Shown in pieces: positions 1 to 6,353 of a stretch of 8,892 bases of DNA; within the stretch, counting starts at the first letter, position 1, and every line of letters starts with the position of its first letter. The translations under genes were made by a program, and so were the position numbers. The DNA lies in the NCBI GenBank assembly GCA_017424085.1, contig JAFPBP010000353.1, positions 1 to 8,892 on the forward strand, in the 5' to 3' direction. The stretch is from Clostridia bacterium (GTDB lineage Bacteria > Bacillota > Clostridia > Oscillospirales > UBA644). The notes below the pieces were generated by a model. That model had not been told where the DNA came from, ran no database searches, and was given only the letters and a program-made list of their open reading frames with translations.

Positions 1-2076
1 CTCATCGACGACGGCAACACCATCCCCTTCATCGCCCGCTACCGTAAGGAGATGACCGGCTCCTGCGACGATCAGGTGCTGCGGGAATTTGCCGACCGTT
101 TGCAATATCTTCGCAACCTGCAGAAGCGTCGGGAGGAGGTCTGCGCCTCCATCGGAGAGCAGGGCAAGCTGACCGAGGAGCTGAAGGCTGCCATCGACGC
201 CGCCTCTACGCTGGCGGAGGTGGAGGATCTGTACCGCCCCTACAAGCCCAAGCGCCGCACCCGTGCCACCATTGCCAAGGAAAAGGGCTTGGAGCCCTTG
301 GCGCTTCATCTTCTGATGCAGGAAAAGGCAGGAGACCTTCTTGCAGAAGCCGCCGAATTCGTAAATGCCGAAAAGGGCGTGGAAACGGCGGAGGACGCTC
401 TGGCGGGCGCCTCGGACATCATTGCAGAGATCATCTCCGACGATGCTGGGCTTCGCAAGGACGTGAAGGACAAGATCCTGCGGGAGGGATCCCTGCGCTC
501 CGACGCCGCCACAGAGGAGGACTCGGTCTATCGGCTCTATTACGATTACGAGGAGCCCCTGCGCAAGATCCCCTCGCACCGTATTCTTGCGGTGAATCGG
601 GGCGAAAAGGAAGAAAAATTAAAGGTCCGTATTCTCTGCGGCGAGGTGACCCGCCTGCTGGAATCTCATTTCGTCAAGGCAGGAAGCTACGCATCTGATT
701 TCGTCCGCGCCGCCGCGGAAGACGCCTGGGACCGTCTGATCTTTCCCTCGGTGGAGCGGGAGATCCGATCCGATCTGTTCGCCTCCGCCTCCGAGCAAGC
801 CATCAAAATGTTCGGGCTCAACCTGCGCCCCCTGCTGATGCAGCCTCCCGTGAAGGGCAAGGTGGTGCTGGCGGTGGACCCCGCCTACCGTACGGGCTGT
901 AAGCTTGCGGTGGTGGATCCTACGGGCATGGTGCTGGATACGGGCGTGATCTATCCCACCCCGCCCCAGAATAAGACTGCCGAATCCGCCGCAAAAATTC
1001 TCGGCTGGATCGAAAAATATAAGGTAGATTGCATCTCCATCGGCAACGGCACCGCCTCCAAGGAAGCGGAGATCTTCGTGGCGGACACCATCCGCCGCGC
1101 CTCTCGCAAGGTCACCTACATGGTGGTCAGCGAGGCGGGGGCTTCGGTCTATTCCGCCTCCAAGCTGGGCGCCGAGGAGTTCCCTCAATTCGACGTTTCT
1201 CTCCGTTCCGCCGTCTCCATTGCCCGCCGTCTGCAGGATCCCTTGGCAGAGCTGGTCAAGATCGACCCGAAAGCCATCGGCGTGGGGCAGTATCAGCACG
1301 ATATGCCGCCCGCCCGTCTGGACGAGACTCTGACGGGTGTGGTAGAGGATTGCGTGAACAGCGTGGGTGTAGATCTGAATACCGCATCCCCCTCCCTGCT
1401 GTCCTATATCGCGGGGATCAATTCCTCCATCGCCAAGAACATCGTGGCGTATCGGGAGGAGAACGGAGGCTTTGCCTCCCGTAAGGAGCTTCTGAAGGTG
1501 AAAAAGCTGGGCGCAAAAGCCTTTGAGCAATGCGCAGGCTTTTTGCGGATCCCCAACGGGAAGGAGCCTCTGGATAACACGGCGGTTCACCCCGAATCCT
1601 ATCCTGCGGCAAAGAAGCTTCTGGAGCTTCTCGATCTTGCGGATGCGGCGCCCGACGCTGTGCGTGCCGAAATCGCCTCCCGTGCCGATCGCTACGGTCG
1701 GAGCAAGGCGGCAGAGGCGGTGGGCGTGGGGCTTCCCACCCTCAACGATATGATCCCCGAGCTTGCCCGCCCCGGACGGGACATCCGTGACGATCTCCCC
1801 GCTCCCATGCTTCGGAGCGACGTGATGGATCTGTCCGATCTGACCGAGGGCATGGTTCTGAAGGGGACCGTTCGCAACGTCATCGACTTCGGCGCCTTCG
1901 TGGACATCGGCGTTCATCAGGACGGGCTGGTCCACATCTCCCAGCTGGCGGACCGCTACGTGAAGCACCCCTCCGACGTGGTGAAGGTGGGCGACGTGGT
2001 GGAGGTTCGCGTGCTGAGCGTGGACGTGGCGAAGAAGCGCATTTCGCTCACCATGCGTAAGGATCAAAAACAGTAA
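1..2076 (+). CDS. tex: Tex family S1 RNA-binding protein (transcription accessory protein), 5' end missing
   Basis: The reading frame is open from base 1, and the first residues (IPFIARYRKE) match the start region of Tex proteins. The gene therefore enters from outside the window, and the ATG at 52 is internal. The visible part is 691 residues; the family usually has about 715-720, so perhaps 25-40 residues are missing. Numbering from base 1, the order is: an N-terminal helical region; a YqgF/RNase H-like domain starting near 290 (DPAYRTGCKLAVVD, then IGNGTASKEAE near 347-356 and the SEAGASVYSAS segment); helix-hairpin-helix repeats about 458-520; and a C-terminal S1 domain about 616-689 (GTVRNVIDFGAFVDIG, DGLVHISQL). 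Tex is a cytoplasmic nucleic-acid-binding protein linked to transcription and RNA processing; its exact biochemical role is not settled. It leads a run of closely spaced genes, 16 bases before the next. The identification is very secure. Confidence 0.97.
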   Translation, partial: LIDDGNTIPFIARYRKEMTGSCDDQVLREFADRLQYLRNLQKRREEVCASIGEQGKLTEELKAAIDAASTLAEVEDLYRPYKPKRRTRATIAKEKGLEPLALHLLMQEKAGDLLAEAAEFVNAEKGVETAEDALAGASDIIAEIISDDAGLRKDVKDKILREGSLRSDAATEEDSVYRLYYDYEEPLRKIPSHRILAVNRGEKEEKLKVRILCGEVTRLLESHFVKAGSYASDFVRAAAEDAWDRLIFPSVEREIRSDLFASASEQAIKMFGLNLRPLLMQPPVKGKVVLAVDPAYRTGCKLAVVDPTGMVLDTGVIYPTPPQNKTAESAAKILGWIEKYKVDCISIGNGTASKEAEIFVADTIRRASRKVTYMVVSEAGASVYSASKLGAEEFPQFDVSLRSAVSIARRLQDPLAELVKIDPKAIGVGQYQHDMPPARLDETLTGVVEDCVNSVGVDLNTASPSLLSYIAGINSSIAKNIVAYREENGGFASRKELLKVKKLGAKAFEQCAGFLRIPNGKEPLDNTAVHPESYPAAKKLLELLDLADAAPDAVRAEIASRADRYGRSKAAEAVGVGLPTLNDMIPELARPGRDIRDDLPAPMLRSDVMDLSDLTEGMVLKGTVRNVIDFGAFVDIGVHQDGLVHISQLADRYVKHPSDVVKVGDVVEVRVLSVDVAKKRISLTMRKDQKQ

Positions 2077-2092
2077 ATATAGTAAGGATGGT

Positions 2093-2692
2093 ATGATTAT
2101 GGGATTTCTGAAACGGATTCATTGGCTGTATCTGGCGTCTTCGCTGGTTCTCATCGCTTTGGGCGTGGTCTGCGTTTCCAACCCCGCCTTCATCGCCACC
2201 GTCATCTGCTACGTGGCGGGCGTGCTCCTTCTCATCTTCGGCATCGGCAAGGTCATCCGCTATTTTGCCTCCCGCAACGCCTTCGTGGATACGCTGGTGC
2301 TGGGGGTCCTGTTCGGCATGATCGGCTTTATTCTCATCACCAAGCCCGACCAGGTTCTGAATCTGATCTTCATTTTCATCGGGATTCTGATCCTTCTGGA
2401 CGGCATCATCAAGCTGAAGAATTCTTTCGTTGCCCGTGCGGGCGGAAGCCGTGACTGGATCGGGCTTCTCGTCGTTGCCGTCATCGTTATGGCGTTCGGT
2501 GTGATCATCATCGCCAATCCCTTCGGCGGCTTGGTTCCCATCATCATTCTGGGTGTGGGCGTGATTCTGGATGGGCTTCAGAATGCCTATTCCGCATTCC
2601 GCGGCGTGCTTCCCCTGCAGAAAAAGGCAGAGGACAAGCCCATGGTGCAGAAGAACGTTTCCGTGGACGATTATAACGTGAACGAAGGCTGA
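2093..2692 (+). CDS. HdeD-like (DUF308) six-helix membrane protein
   Basis: This 199-residue protein is almost entirely hydrophobic, with six likely membrane helices at about 11-29, 33-55, 65-83, 88-108, 122-141 and 146-167. A polar tail of about 30 residues (KKAEDKPMVQKNVSVDD) is probably cytoplasmic. Three internal repeats are visible. Each has a Gly, then a Pro seven residues later (G24/P31, G78/P85, G136/P143), then a helix ending in F/D-G or similar (G50, G104, G161), which is the pattern of HdeD/DUF308 proteins. In enterobacteria HdeD is tied to acid resistance; in Clostridia the role is unknown. The start is set by AAGGA at 2084-2088. ATG 2093 lies only 4 bases after it and ATG 2099 lies 10 after it, so the protein may begin at residue 3 (MGFLKR). 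It sits 16 bases after tex and 3 bases before the HAD gene, so co-transcription is likely. Confidence 0.88.
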   Translation: MIMGFLKRIHWLYLASSLVLIALGVVCVSNPAFIATVICYVAGVLLLIFGIGKVIRYFASRNAFVDTLVLGVLFGMIGFILITKPDQVLNLIFIFIGILILLDGIIKLKNSFVARAGGSRDWIGLLVVAVIVMAFGVIIIANPFGGLVPIIILGVGVILDGLQNAYSAFRGVLPLQKKAEDKPMVQKNVSVDDYNVNEG

Positions 2693-2695
2693 GTT

Positions 2696-3481
2696 ATGGG
2701 TCGCTTCGACGGGATTCTTATTTGTTCCGACGTGGACGGAACCCTTGCGGAGGGGAAGAATATCCCCGAAAACAATCTGGAAGCCCTGCGCTATTTTCAA
2801 TCCGAGGGCGGACTGTTTACTCTTGCCACGGGGCGTCCCGCGGGATACGAATCGGTGCTGGGGGTTCCCCTTAACGCTCCCGTGATCACCGAAAACGGGA
2901 CCCGCATCTACGATTCCTCCACGGGGTACACCCTTTGGACCTATCCCTTGGACGGGGCTTGGTTTTTACTGGAGTGGATCGATCAGAACGTGCCCAATCT
3001 CGTGACTCTGCATTTTACCGACGGAGTGTCCCCCGCTGAGGTCGGGACGGCTGTCTCACGCACGGAGCGACGGACCACGGGAGACCTTCTGAAGATCGTC
3101 ATCAGCAATTTCCCCGAGGGAGAAGACTCTGCCGCCGCTCTGCGGGATCGGATGGCGGAATCCTTCGGAAGCCGCTTTTCGATTTTTCGCAGCTGGGGTA
3201 CGGGGGTGGAGGTCATTTCCCCCTTGGGCGGTAAGGGACGGTGCCTGCAGCATCTGAAGGAGCTTTTGGGAGATCGGGCACGGGTGACCGTGGGCGTGGG
3301 CGACTACGAGAACGATCTGTCGCTTCTTCGGAGCGCCGATCTTTCGTATGCCCCCGCAAACTCCTGCCCCGAGGTTCTTGCTTTTGCAAAAAATCATCTT
3401 CCATCCTGTTCTCAGGGCGCCATTGCCGCTCTGATCGAAGACCTTGACTGTAAACTTTCCCGAGGAGAGCTTTGTTTATGA
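2696..3481 (+). CDS. Cof-type HAD-superfamily hydrolase (sugar-phosphate phosphatase-like)
   Basis: This 261-residue cytoplasmic protein has all four HAD motifs. Motif I is SDVDGT with nucleophile D12 and acid/base D14. Motif II is T45 in LATGR. Motif III is K180 in GGKG. Motif IV is GDYEND with D203 and D207, which would bind Mg2+. The long segment between motifs II and III (about residues 50-175) is the C2-type cap typical of Cof/YbiV-like phosphatases, which remove phosphate from sugar phosphates or flavin and cofactor phosphates. The substrate cannot be read from the sequence. GAAGG at 2684-2688, 7 bases before the ATG and inside the end of the upstream gene, supports the start. Its stop codon overlaps the next gene's start (ATGA at 3478-3481), so the two are probably translationally coupled. 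A sugar-phosphate role would suit the glycosidase two genes downstream, but that link is inference. Confidence 0.9.
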   Translation: MGRFDGILICSDVDGTLAEGKNIPENNLEALRYFQSEGGLFTLATGRPAGYESVLGVPLNAPVITENGTRIYDSSTGYTLWTYPLDGAWFLLEWIDQNVPNLVTLHFTDGVSPAEVGTAVSRTERRTTGDLLKIVISNFPEGEDSAAALRDRMAESFGSRFSIFRSWGTGVEVISPLGGKGRCLQHLKELLGDRARVTVGVGDYENDLSLLRSADLSYAPANSCPEVLAFAKNHLPSCSQGAIAALIEDLDCKLSRGELCL

Positions 3482-4302
3482 AAAAATTAACTGCCCTGCT
3501 TTTGGCATTCCTTTTGATCGTATCTCTGTCCGCCTGCGGGATTTTTGCCGATCCCGAGGAGCCCGAAAAGACCCTGTCGCAAAAGACCGACGAGGAGCTG
3601 ATCATCGTGCTTCTGGACGGAATGGACAAGCAGGAGGCGTCTCCCGCCTTTTTGGCGGAGTATTCGGTGCGCTGTCTTTCCGCCGATCAGATCCTGACCT
3701 CGGTGGAGGGGGTCCTTGAGGTGAAGGGAAGTCAGTCCCACATGACCGTCACCGCCACCGCCGCGGGGGAATCGTCCACCGTGGATTACGTCTATACCGA
3801 CGGTGTGTTCTACGTGAACGCCGCAGGGGTGAAGGTGCGATACACCGCTTCTGCGGAGCAGATCCTGCCCTATCTGGAATCTGCCGTTCCCTCGGAATTT
3901 GACGACGTGTTCTCCTATGCCTTCGCAAAGCGTTCTCTTCTCAGAGAGACCGACGGCGGCTATACGGTCGTTCTGTCCGACCCCACCCAGAATTTGCCGA
4001 TCAGCGGCGGGGAAGAGGATCCCCGCATTACCGAGGTGAAGGATTTCTTCGTCTCCCTTCGCTTTTCCCCCCGCGGGGTGCTGACGGGCACCACCTTCCA
4101 AATGACCTGCACCGTGGCGTCTGCCGAGACCACCGCGGAGGTTGTTTACGTGAGTGAATACGATATCGTATCCACCGATGGGCGTGAGGTCTATATCTCC
4201 GCCCCCGAGGATGCCGCATCCTATGCGGAGGGAACCGACAATCCCTTCGCCGACCCCACCACCGATTCCGAGGCTTCGAGCGGGAGCACCGACGCAGCCT
4301 GA
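3478..4302 (+). CDS. Secreted lipoprotein of unknown function
   Basis: This 274-residue protein has a clear lipoprotein signal: MKK, a hydrophobic stretch at residues 5-17, and the lipobox LSAC with the lipidated Cys at 20. It should therefore be anchored to the outer face of the membrane. The mature part alternates short beta-rich segments (residues about 70-115 include SVEGVLEVKG, VDYVYTDGVFYVN and VKVRYT) and may be an LppX/LolA-like open beta-barrel, but I do not recognise a named family. The last 20 or so residues are a low-complexity acidic, Ser/Thr-rich tail (ADPTTDSEASSGSTDAA). ATG 3478 was chosen over the in-frame TTG 3472. GAGGAG at 3462-3467 is 10 bases from the ATG but only 4 from the TTG, and ATG gives a normal signal peptide start. 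It overlaps the HAD stop by four bases. The coding call is firm; the function is unknown. Confidence 0.85.
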   Translation: MKKLTALLLAFLLIVSLSACGIFADPEEPEKTLSQKTDEELIIVLLDGMDKQEASPAFLAEYSVRCLSADQILTSVEGVLEVKGSQSHMTVTATAAGESSTVDYVYTDGVFYVNAAGVKVRYTASAEQILPYLESAVPSEFDDVFSYAFAKRSLLRETDGGYTVVLSDPTQNLPISGGEEDPRITEVKDFFVSLRFSPRGVLTGTTFQMTCTVASAETTAEVVYVSEYDIVSTDGREVYISAPEDAASYAEGTDNPFADPTTDSEASSGSTDAA

Positions 4303-4316
4303 CATAACAATTTTTT

Positions 4317-4321
4317 GGAGG
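4317..4321 (+). promoter_or_regulatory. Ribosome binding site of the GH2 gene
   Basis: GGAGG lies 8 bases before ATG 4330. It overlaps the only earlier in-frame candidate (TTG 4315), which rules that codon out as the start. Confidence 0.8.
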
Positions 4322-4329
4322 ATATTCCC

Positions 4330-6072
4330 ATGGTAGATCTGAGAACCGAGTACCCCCGCCCCCAACTGCGCCGCAGCGATTGGCTTTGCCTGAACGGCGC
4401 ATGGGAATTTGAAATCGACAACGCTTGCGTGGGAACCGCAAAGCAGTATTGGACCCGTCCCCACCTGGACGGAACCATCACCGTGCCCTATTGTCCCGAG
4501 AGTGATCTTTCGGGCGTGGGTCACAAGGATTTTATGAATTGCGTCTGGTACCGCAAGGTCGTGACCCTGCCCCGATCCTTTGACGGGAAGCGGATCCTTC
4601 TGCATTTCGGTGCCGTGGATTACGTGGCAACCGTTTACGTGAACGGCAAACGGGTGGGAAGCCATATGGGCGGCTATACCCCCTTCTCCTTTGATGTTAC
4701 CGACGCTCTGACCGATGGGGAGAACGTGATCGTTCTTTCCGCCGACGACGACGTGCGCTCCGCCCGCCAGCCTGCGGGCAAGCAGTGCTCTCAGCTGAAT
4801 TCCCGCGGTTGCTTCTATACCCGCACCACGGGCATCTGGCAGACCGTCTGGATGGAAGCGGTTTGCGCCGCACGGGTGGAGACCTATCGGGTCTATCCCG
4901 ACGTTGCCAACGGTGCCGTTACCCTGCAATTCCAGATGACCGGTGCGAGCCTGGGCGGTAAGCTGACCGTGTCTGCCTCCTACGAGGGCGCCGAGATGGG
5001 CGTTGCCTCCACGGTGGTCAACGGCTGCACCGCCACCGTTACCCTGCCTCTGAAGGAGACCCATCTGTGGGAGATCGGTCAGGGACGGCTGTACGATCTT
5101 GCGGTTACTCTGGAAAAGGACGGCGACGTTGCCGATGCCTTCGAGGGCTATTTCGGTCTTCGTGAGGTGGGCTTGACCGACAAGGGAATGACTCTGAACG
5201 GCAAGATCTTCTTCGGGCGTTACATCCTCGATCAGGGCTTCTATCCCGACGGCATTTACACCGCATCCTCCGACGAGGCTCTGAAATTCGACATCGAAGC
5301 CTCCATGAAGCTGGGCTTCAACGGTGCTCGCATGCATCAGAAGGTCTTCGAGCCCCGCTATCTCTACTGGGCGGACCGTCTGGGCTATCTGCTTTGGGGC
5401 GAATATCCCTCTTGGGGCATTGATATCACCGAGGCTGGCTCGGTCAAGAATTATCTGCGGGAATGGCTGGAATCGGTGGAGCGGGACTTCTCCCATCCCT
5501 CGGTCATCGGCTGGTGCCCCTTCAACGAGACCTGGGATAAGAACGGCACCCGTCAGTGCGACGACGTGCTTGACATGATCTACCGTGCCACCAAATATAC
5601 CGATCCCACCCGTCCCTGCATCGATACCAGCGGCAACTACCACGTGGTGAATTGCGGGCTGTGGGACGTGCACGATTACGAGCAGGATCCCGTGAAGTTT
5701 GCCTCGTACTACGCCAAGATCAACGAGGGCATCGTTGCCGATCAGGTCTATCGCAGTACTCCCAAGCGGCAGGTTTACGACGGAACTCCCGTCTTCGTCA
5801 GCGAATACGGCGGTATTCTCTGGAACACCGATTCCCCCTCCAACTCCTGGGGCTACGGGGTTGCGGTGAAGACCGAGGAGGAGTTCAAGGCGCGCTACAA
5901 GGGCTTGACCGACGCGCTTCTCGATAACGATCGCATCATGGGGCTTTGCTATACCCAGCTGACCGACGTGGAGCAGGAATGCAACGGACTTCTGACCTAC
6001 CAGCGGAAGTTTAAGTTCGATCCCGAATTCTTCCACGCCGTCAACACCCGCAAGGCGAAAATCGAAGAATAA
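4330..6072 (+). CDS. Glycoside hydrolase family 2 protein (beta-galactosidase/glucuronidase-like)
   Basis: This 580-residue protein has the three-part GH2 layout. First is an N-terminal sugar-binding beta-sandwich (about 10-170, with LNGAWEFEID and YVATVYVNGKRVGSHMGGYTPF). Next is an immunoglobulin-like middle domain (about 185-280). Last is a TIM barrel from about 285. The likely catalytic acid/base is E400 (CPFNETW) and the likely nucleophile is E492 (FVSEYGG). There is no signal peptide, so it should act in the cytoplasm on an imported glycoside; no transporter is visible here. Before the acid/base, the usual GH2 R-x-SHYP motif is replaced by RMHQKVFEPRYLYWADRLGY, which marks a divergent branch whose substrate I cannot name. 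It is much shorter than LacZ (about 1020 residues) and close to bacterial beta-glucuronidase length. It starts 27 bases after the lipoprotein gene and is followed at once by a strong terminator, making it the last gene of the run. Confidence 0.93.
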   Translation: MVDLRTEYPRPQLRRSDWLCLNGAWEFEIDNACVGTAKQYWTRPHLDGTITVPYCPESDLSGVGHKDFMNCVWYRKVVTLPRSFDGKRILLHFGAVDYVATVYVNGKRVGSHMGGYTPFSFDVTDALTDGENVIVLSADDDVRSARQPAGKQCSQLNSRGCFYTRTTGIWQTVWMEAVCAARVETYRVYPDVANGAVTLQFQMTGASLGGKLTVSASYEGAEMGVASTVVNGCTATVTLPLKETHLWEIGQGRLYDLAVTLEKDGDVADAFEGYFGLREVGLTDKGMTLNGKIFFGRYILDQGFYPDGIYTASSDEALKFDIEASMKLGFNGARMHQKVFEPRYLYWADRLGYLLWGEYPSWGIDITEAGSVKNYLREWLESVERDFSHPSVIGWCPFNETWDKNGTRQCDDVLDMIYRATKYTDPTRPCIDTSGNYHVVNCGLWDVHDYEQDPVKFASYYAKINEGIVADQVYRSTPKRQVYDGTPVFVSEYGGILWNTDSPSNSWGYGVAVKTEEEFKARYKGLTDALLDNDRIMGLCYTQLTDVEQECNGLLTYQRKFKFDPEFFHAVNTRKAKIEE

Positions 6073-6079
6073 ACCATCC

Positions 6080-6112
6080 GAGGCTGACGGAACTTCCGTT
6101 AGCCTCGTTTTT
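6080..6112 (+). terminator. Rho-independent terminator after the GH2 gene
   Basis: GAGGCTGACGGAA (6080-6092) pairs with TTCCGTTAGCCTC (6094-6106) across the full 13 positions, with one G-U pair and the innermost bases forming the loop. It is followed by a T-run at 6108-6112. It lies 8 bases past the GH2 stop codon and ends the five-gene run. Confidence 0.9.
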
Positions 6113-6116
6113 ATGC

Positions 6117-6164
6117 AAAAAGAGTGCGGGAGGAACCGTATCGGACAAATACGGTCCCTCCCGC
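6117..6164 (-). terminator. Large hairpin with a minus-strand T-run
   Basis: GCGGGAGG-A-ACCGTAT (6126-6141) pairs with ATACGGT-C-CCTCCCGC (6149-6164). The result is a 16-position stem with one A/C mismatch and a 7-base loop. Read on the minus strand it is followed by ACTC and five T (6121-6117), which fits an intrinsic terminator for leftward transcription. On the plus strand no T-run follows. No leftward protein gene is visible for it to serve, so it could end a small RNA, back up the preceding terminator, or simply be a dispersed palindrome. Confidence 0.5.
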
Positions 6165-6205
6165 GGGGGTTATATCTCGGACGAACGATGTAAGCCACTG
6201 AATTC

Positions 6206-6222
6206 GGGGAGGGTCGCTCCCC
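6206..6222. repeat. Small GC-rich palindrome
   Basis: GGGGAG (6206-6211) and CTCCCC (6217-6222) are exact inverted copies around the loop GGTCG. Short GGGG/CCCC hairpins of this type occur as dispersed intergenic elements in gut Clostridia (from memory), but only one copy lies in this window, so its repeat status is unproven. Confidence 0.4.
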
Positions 6223-6232
6223 TACTGTGACA

Positions 6233-6244
6233 CTATTATACCAC
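6233..6244 (-). promoter_or_regulatory. Leftward extended -10 box, inverted copy of the AraC promoter core
   Basis: On the minus strand this reads GTGGTATAATAG, which contains TGGTATAAT (extended -10). It is identical to the sequence at 6313-6324 on the plus strand. The -35 position 17 bases upstream (6258-6263) reads TTTATT, a weak match. It may drive leftward transcription, or it may be one arm of a paired regulator site. Confidence 0.35.
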
Positions 6245-6293
6245 GGATCGGAGGCAGAATAAATGCTGTTCTTGCCAAATTTTGCGACACATC

Positions 6294-6322
6294 TTGCTTT
6301 TTTTGAAAAAGTGTGGTATAAT
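6294..6322 (+). promoter_or_regulatory. Promoter of the AraC-family gene
   Basis: The -35 box is TTGCTT (6294-6299), followed by a 17-base spacer and a perfect -10 TATAAT (6317-6322). A TGG just before the -10 makes it an extended -10 promoter. Transcription should start near 6329, giving a leader of about 25 bases before ATG 6354. Confidence 0.75.
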
Positions 6323-6338
6323 AGAATCCATGAACGAA

Positions 6339-6346
6339 GGGGAGGA
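6339..6346 (+). promoter_or_regulatory. Ribosome binding site of the AraC-family gene
   Basis: GGGGAGGA lies about 8 bases before ATG 6354. It falls inside the frame opened by the earlier ATG 6330, which would be leaderless from the predicted transcription start. This favours 6354 as the true start. Confidence 0.75.
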
Positions 6347-6353
6347 TGATTCT

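Larger units (their letters stand above)
6117..6228 (-). ncRNA. Candidate minus-strand small RNA, about 110 nt
   Basis: A leftward extended -10 box (6235-6243) would start transcription near 6228. The transcript would fold a small hairpin at 6222-6206 (GGGGAG / CTCCCC with a 5-base loop), run through about 40 unpaired bases, and finish at the large hairpin plus T-run at 6164-6117. There is no convincing small ORF with a ribosome binding site. Promoter, structured body and terminator are all present in the right order, which is what a small RNA gene looks like. However, the -35 region is poor and nothing here shows expression. A non-transcribed palindromic repeat is an equal alternative. Confidence 0.25.

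Noticed and set aside
619..2067. A 482-codon open frame on the minus strand opposite tex.
   Set aside because: Its sequence is His/Gly-rich and without motifs, while the plus strand encodes a textbook Tex protein in full.
4315..4329. TTG 4315 as the GH2 start.
   Set aside because: The codon overlaps the ribosome binding site that serves ATG 4330.
6126..6164. The large hairpin as a second plus-strand terminator of the GH2 gene.
   Set aside because: On the plus strand it is followed by GGGGGTTATATC rather than a T-run. The T-run lies on the minus-strand side, and the terminator at 6080-6112 already serves GH2.
3487..6198. A 903-codon open frame on the minus strand, beginning at a GTG.
   Set aside because: It lies opposite the lipoprotein and GH2 genes, both of which have clear family or signal features. 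Its product is rich in His and Gly with no domain, and there is no ribosome binding site before the GTG. It is an artefact of GC-rich codon use on the other strand.
6282..6353. An N-terminal extension of the AraC protein from TTG 6282 or ATG 6330.
   Set aside because: The extension from 6282 would cover the -10 box, and 6330 falls at the predicted transcription start with no ribosome binding site. ATG 6354 has a good one.
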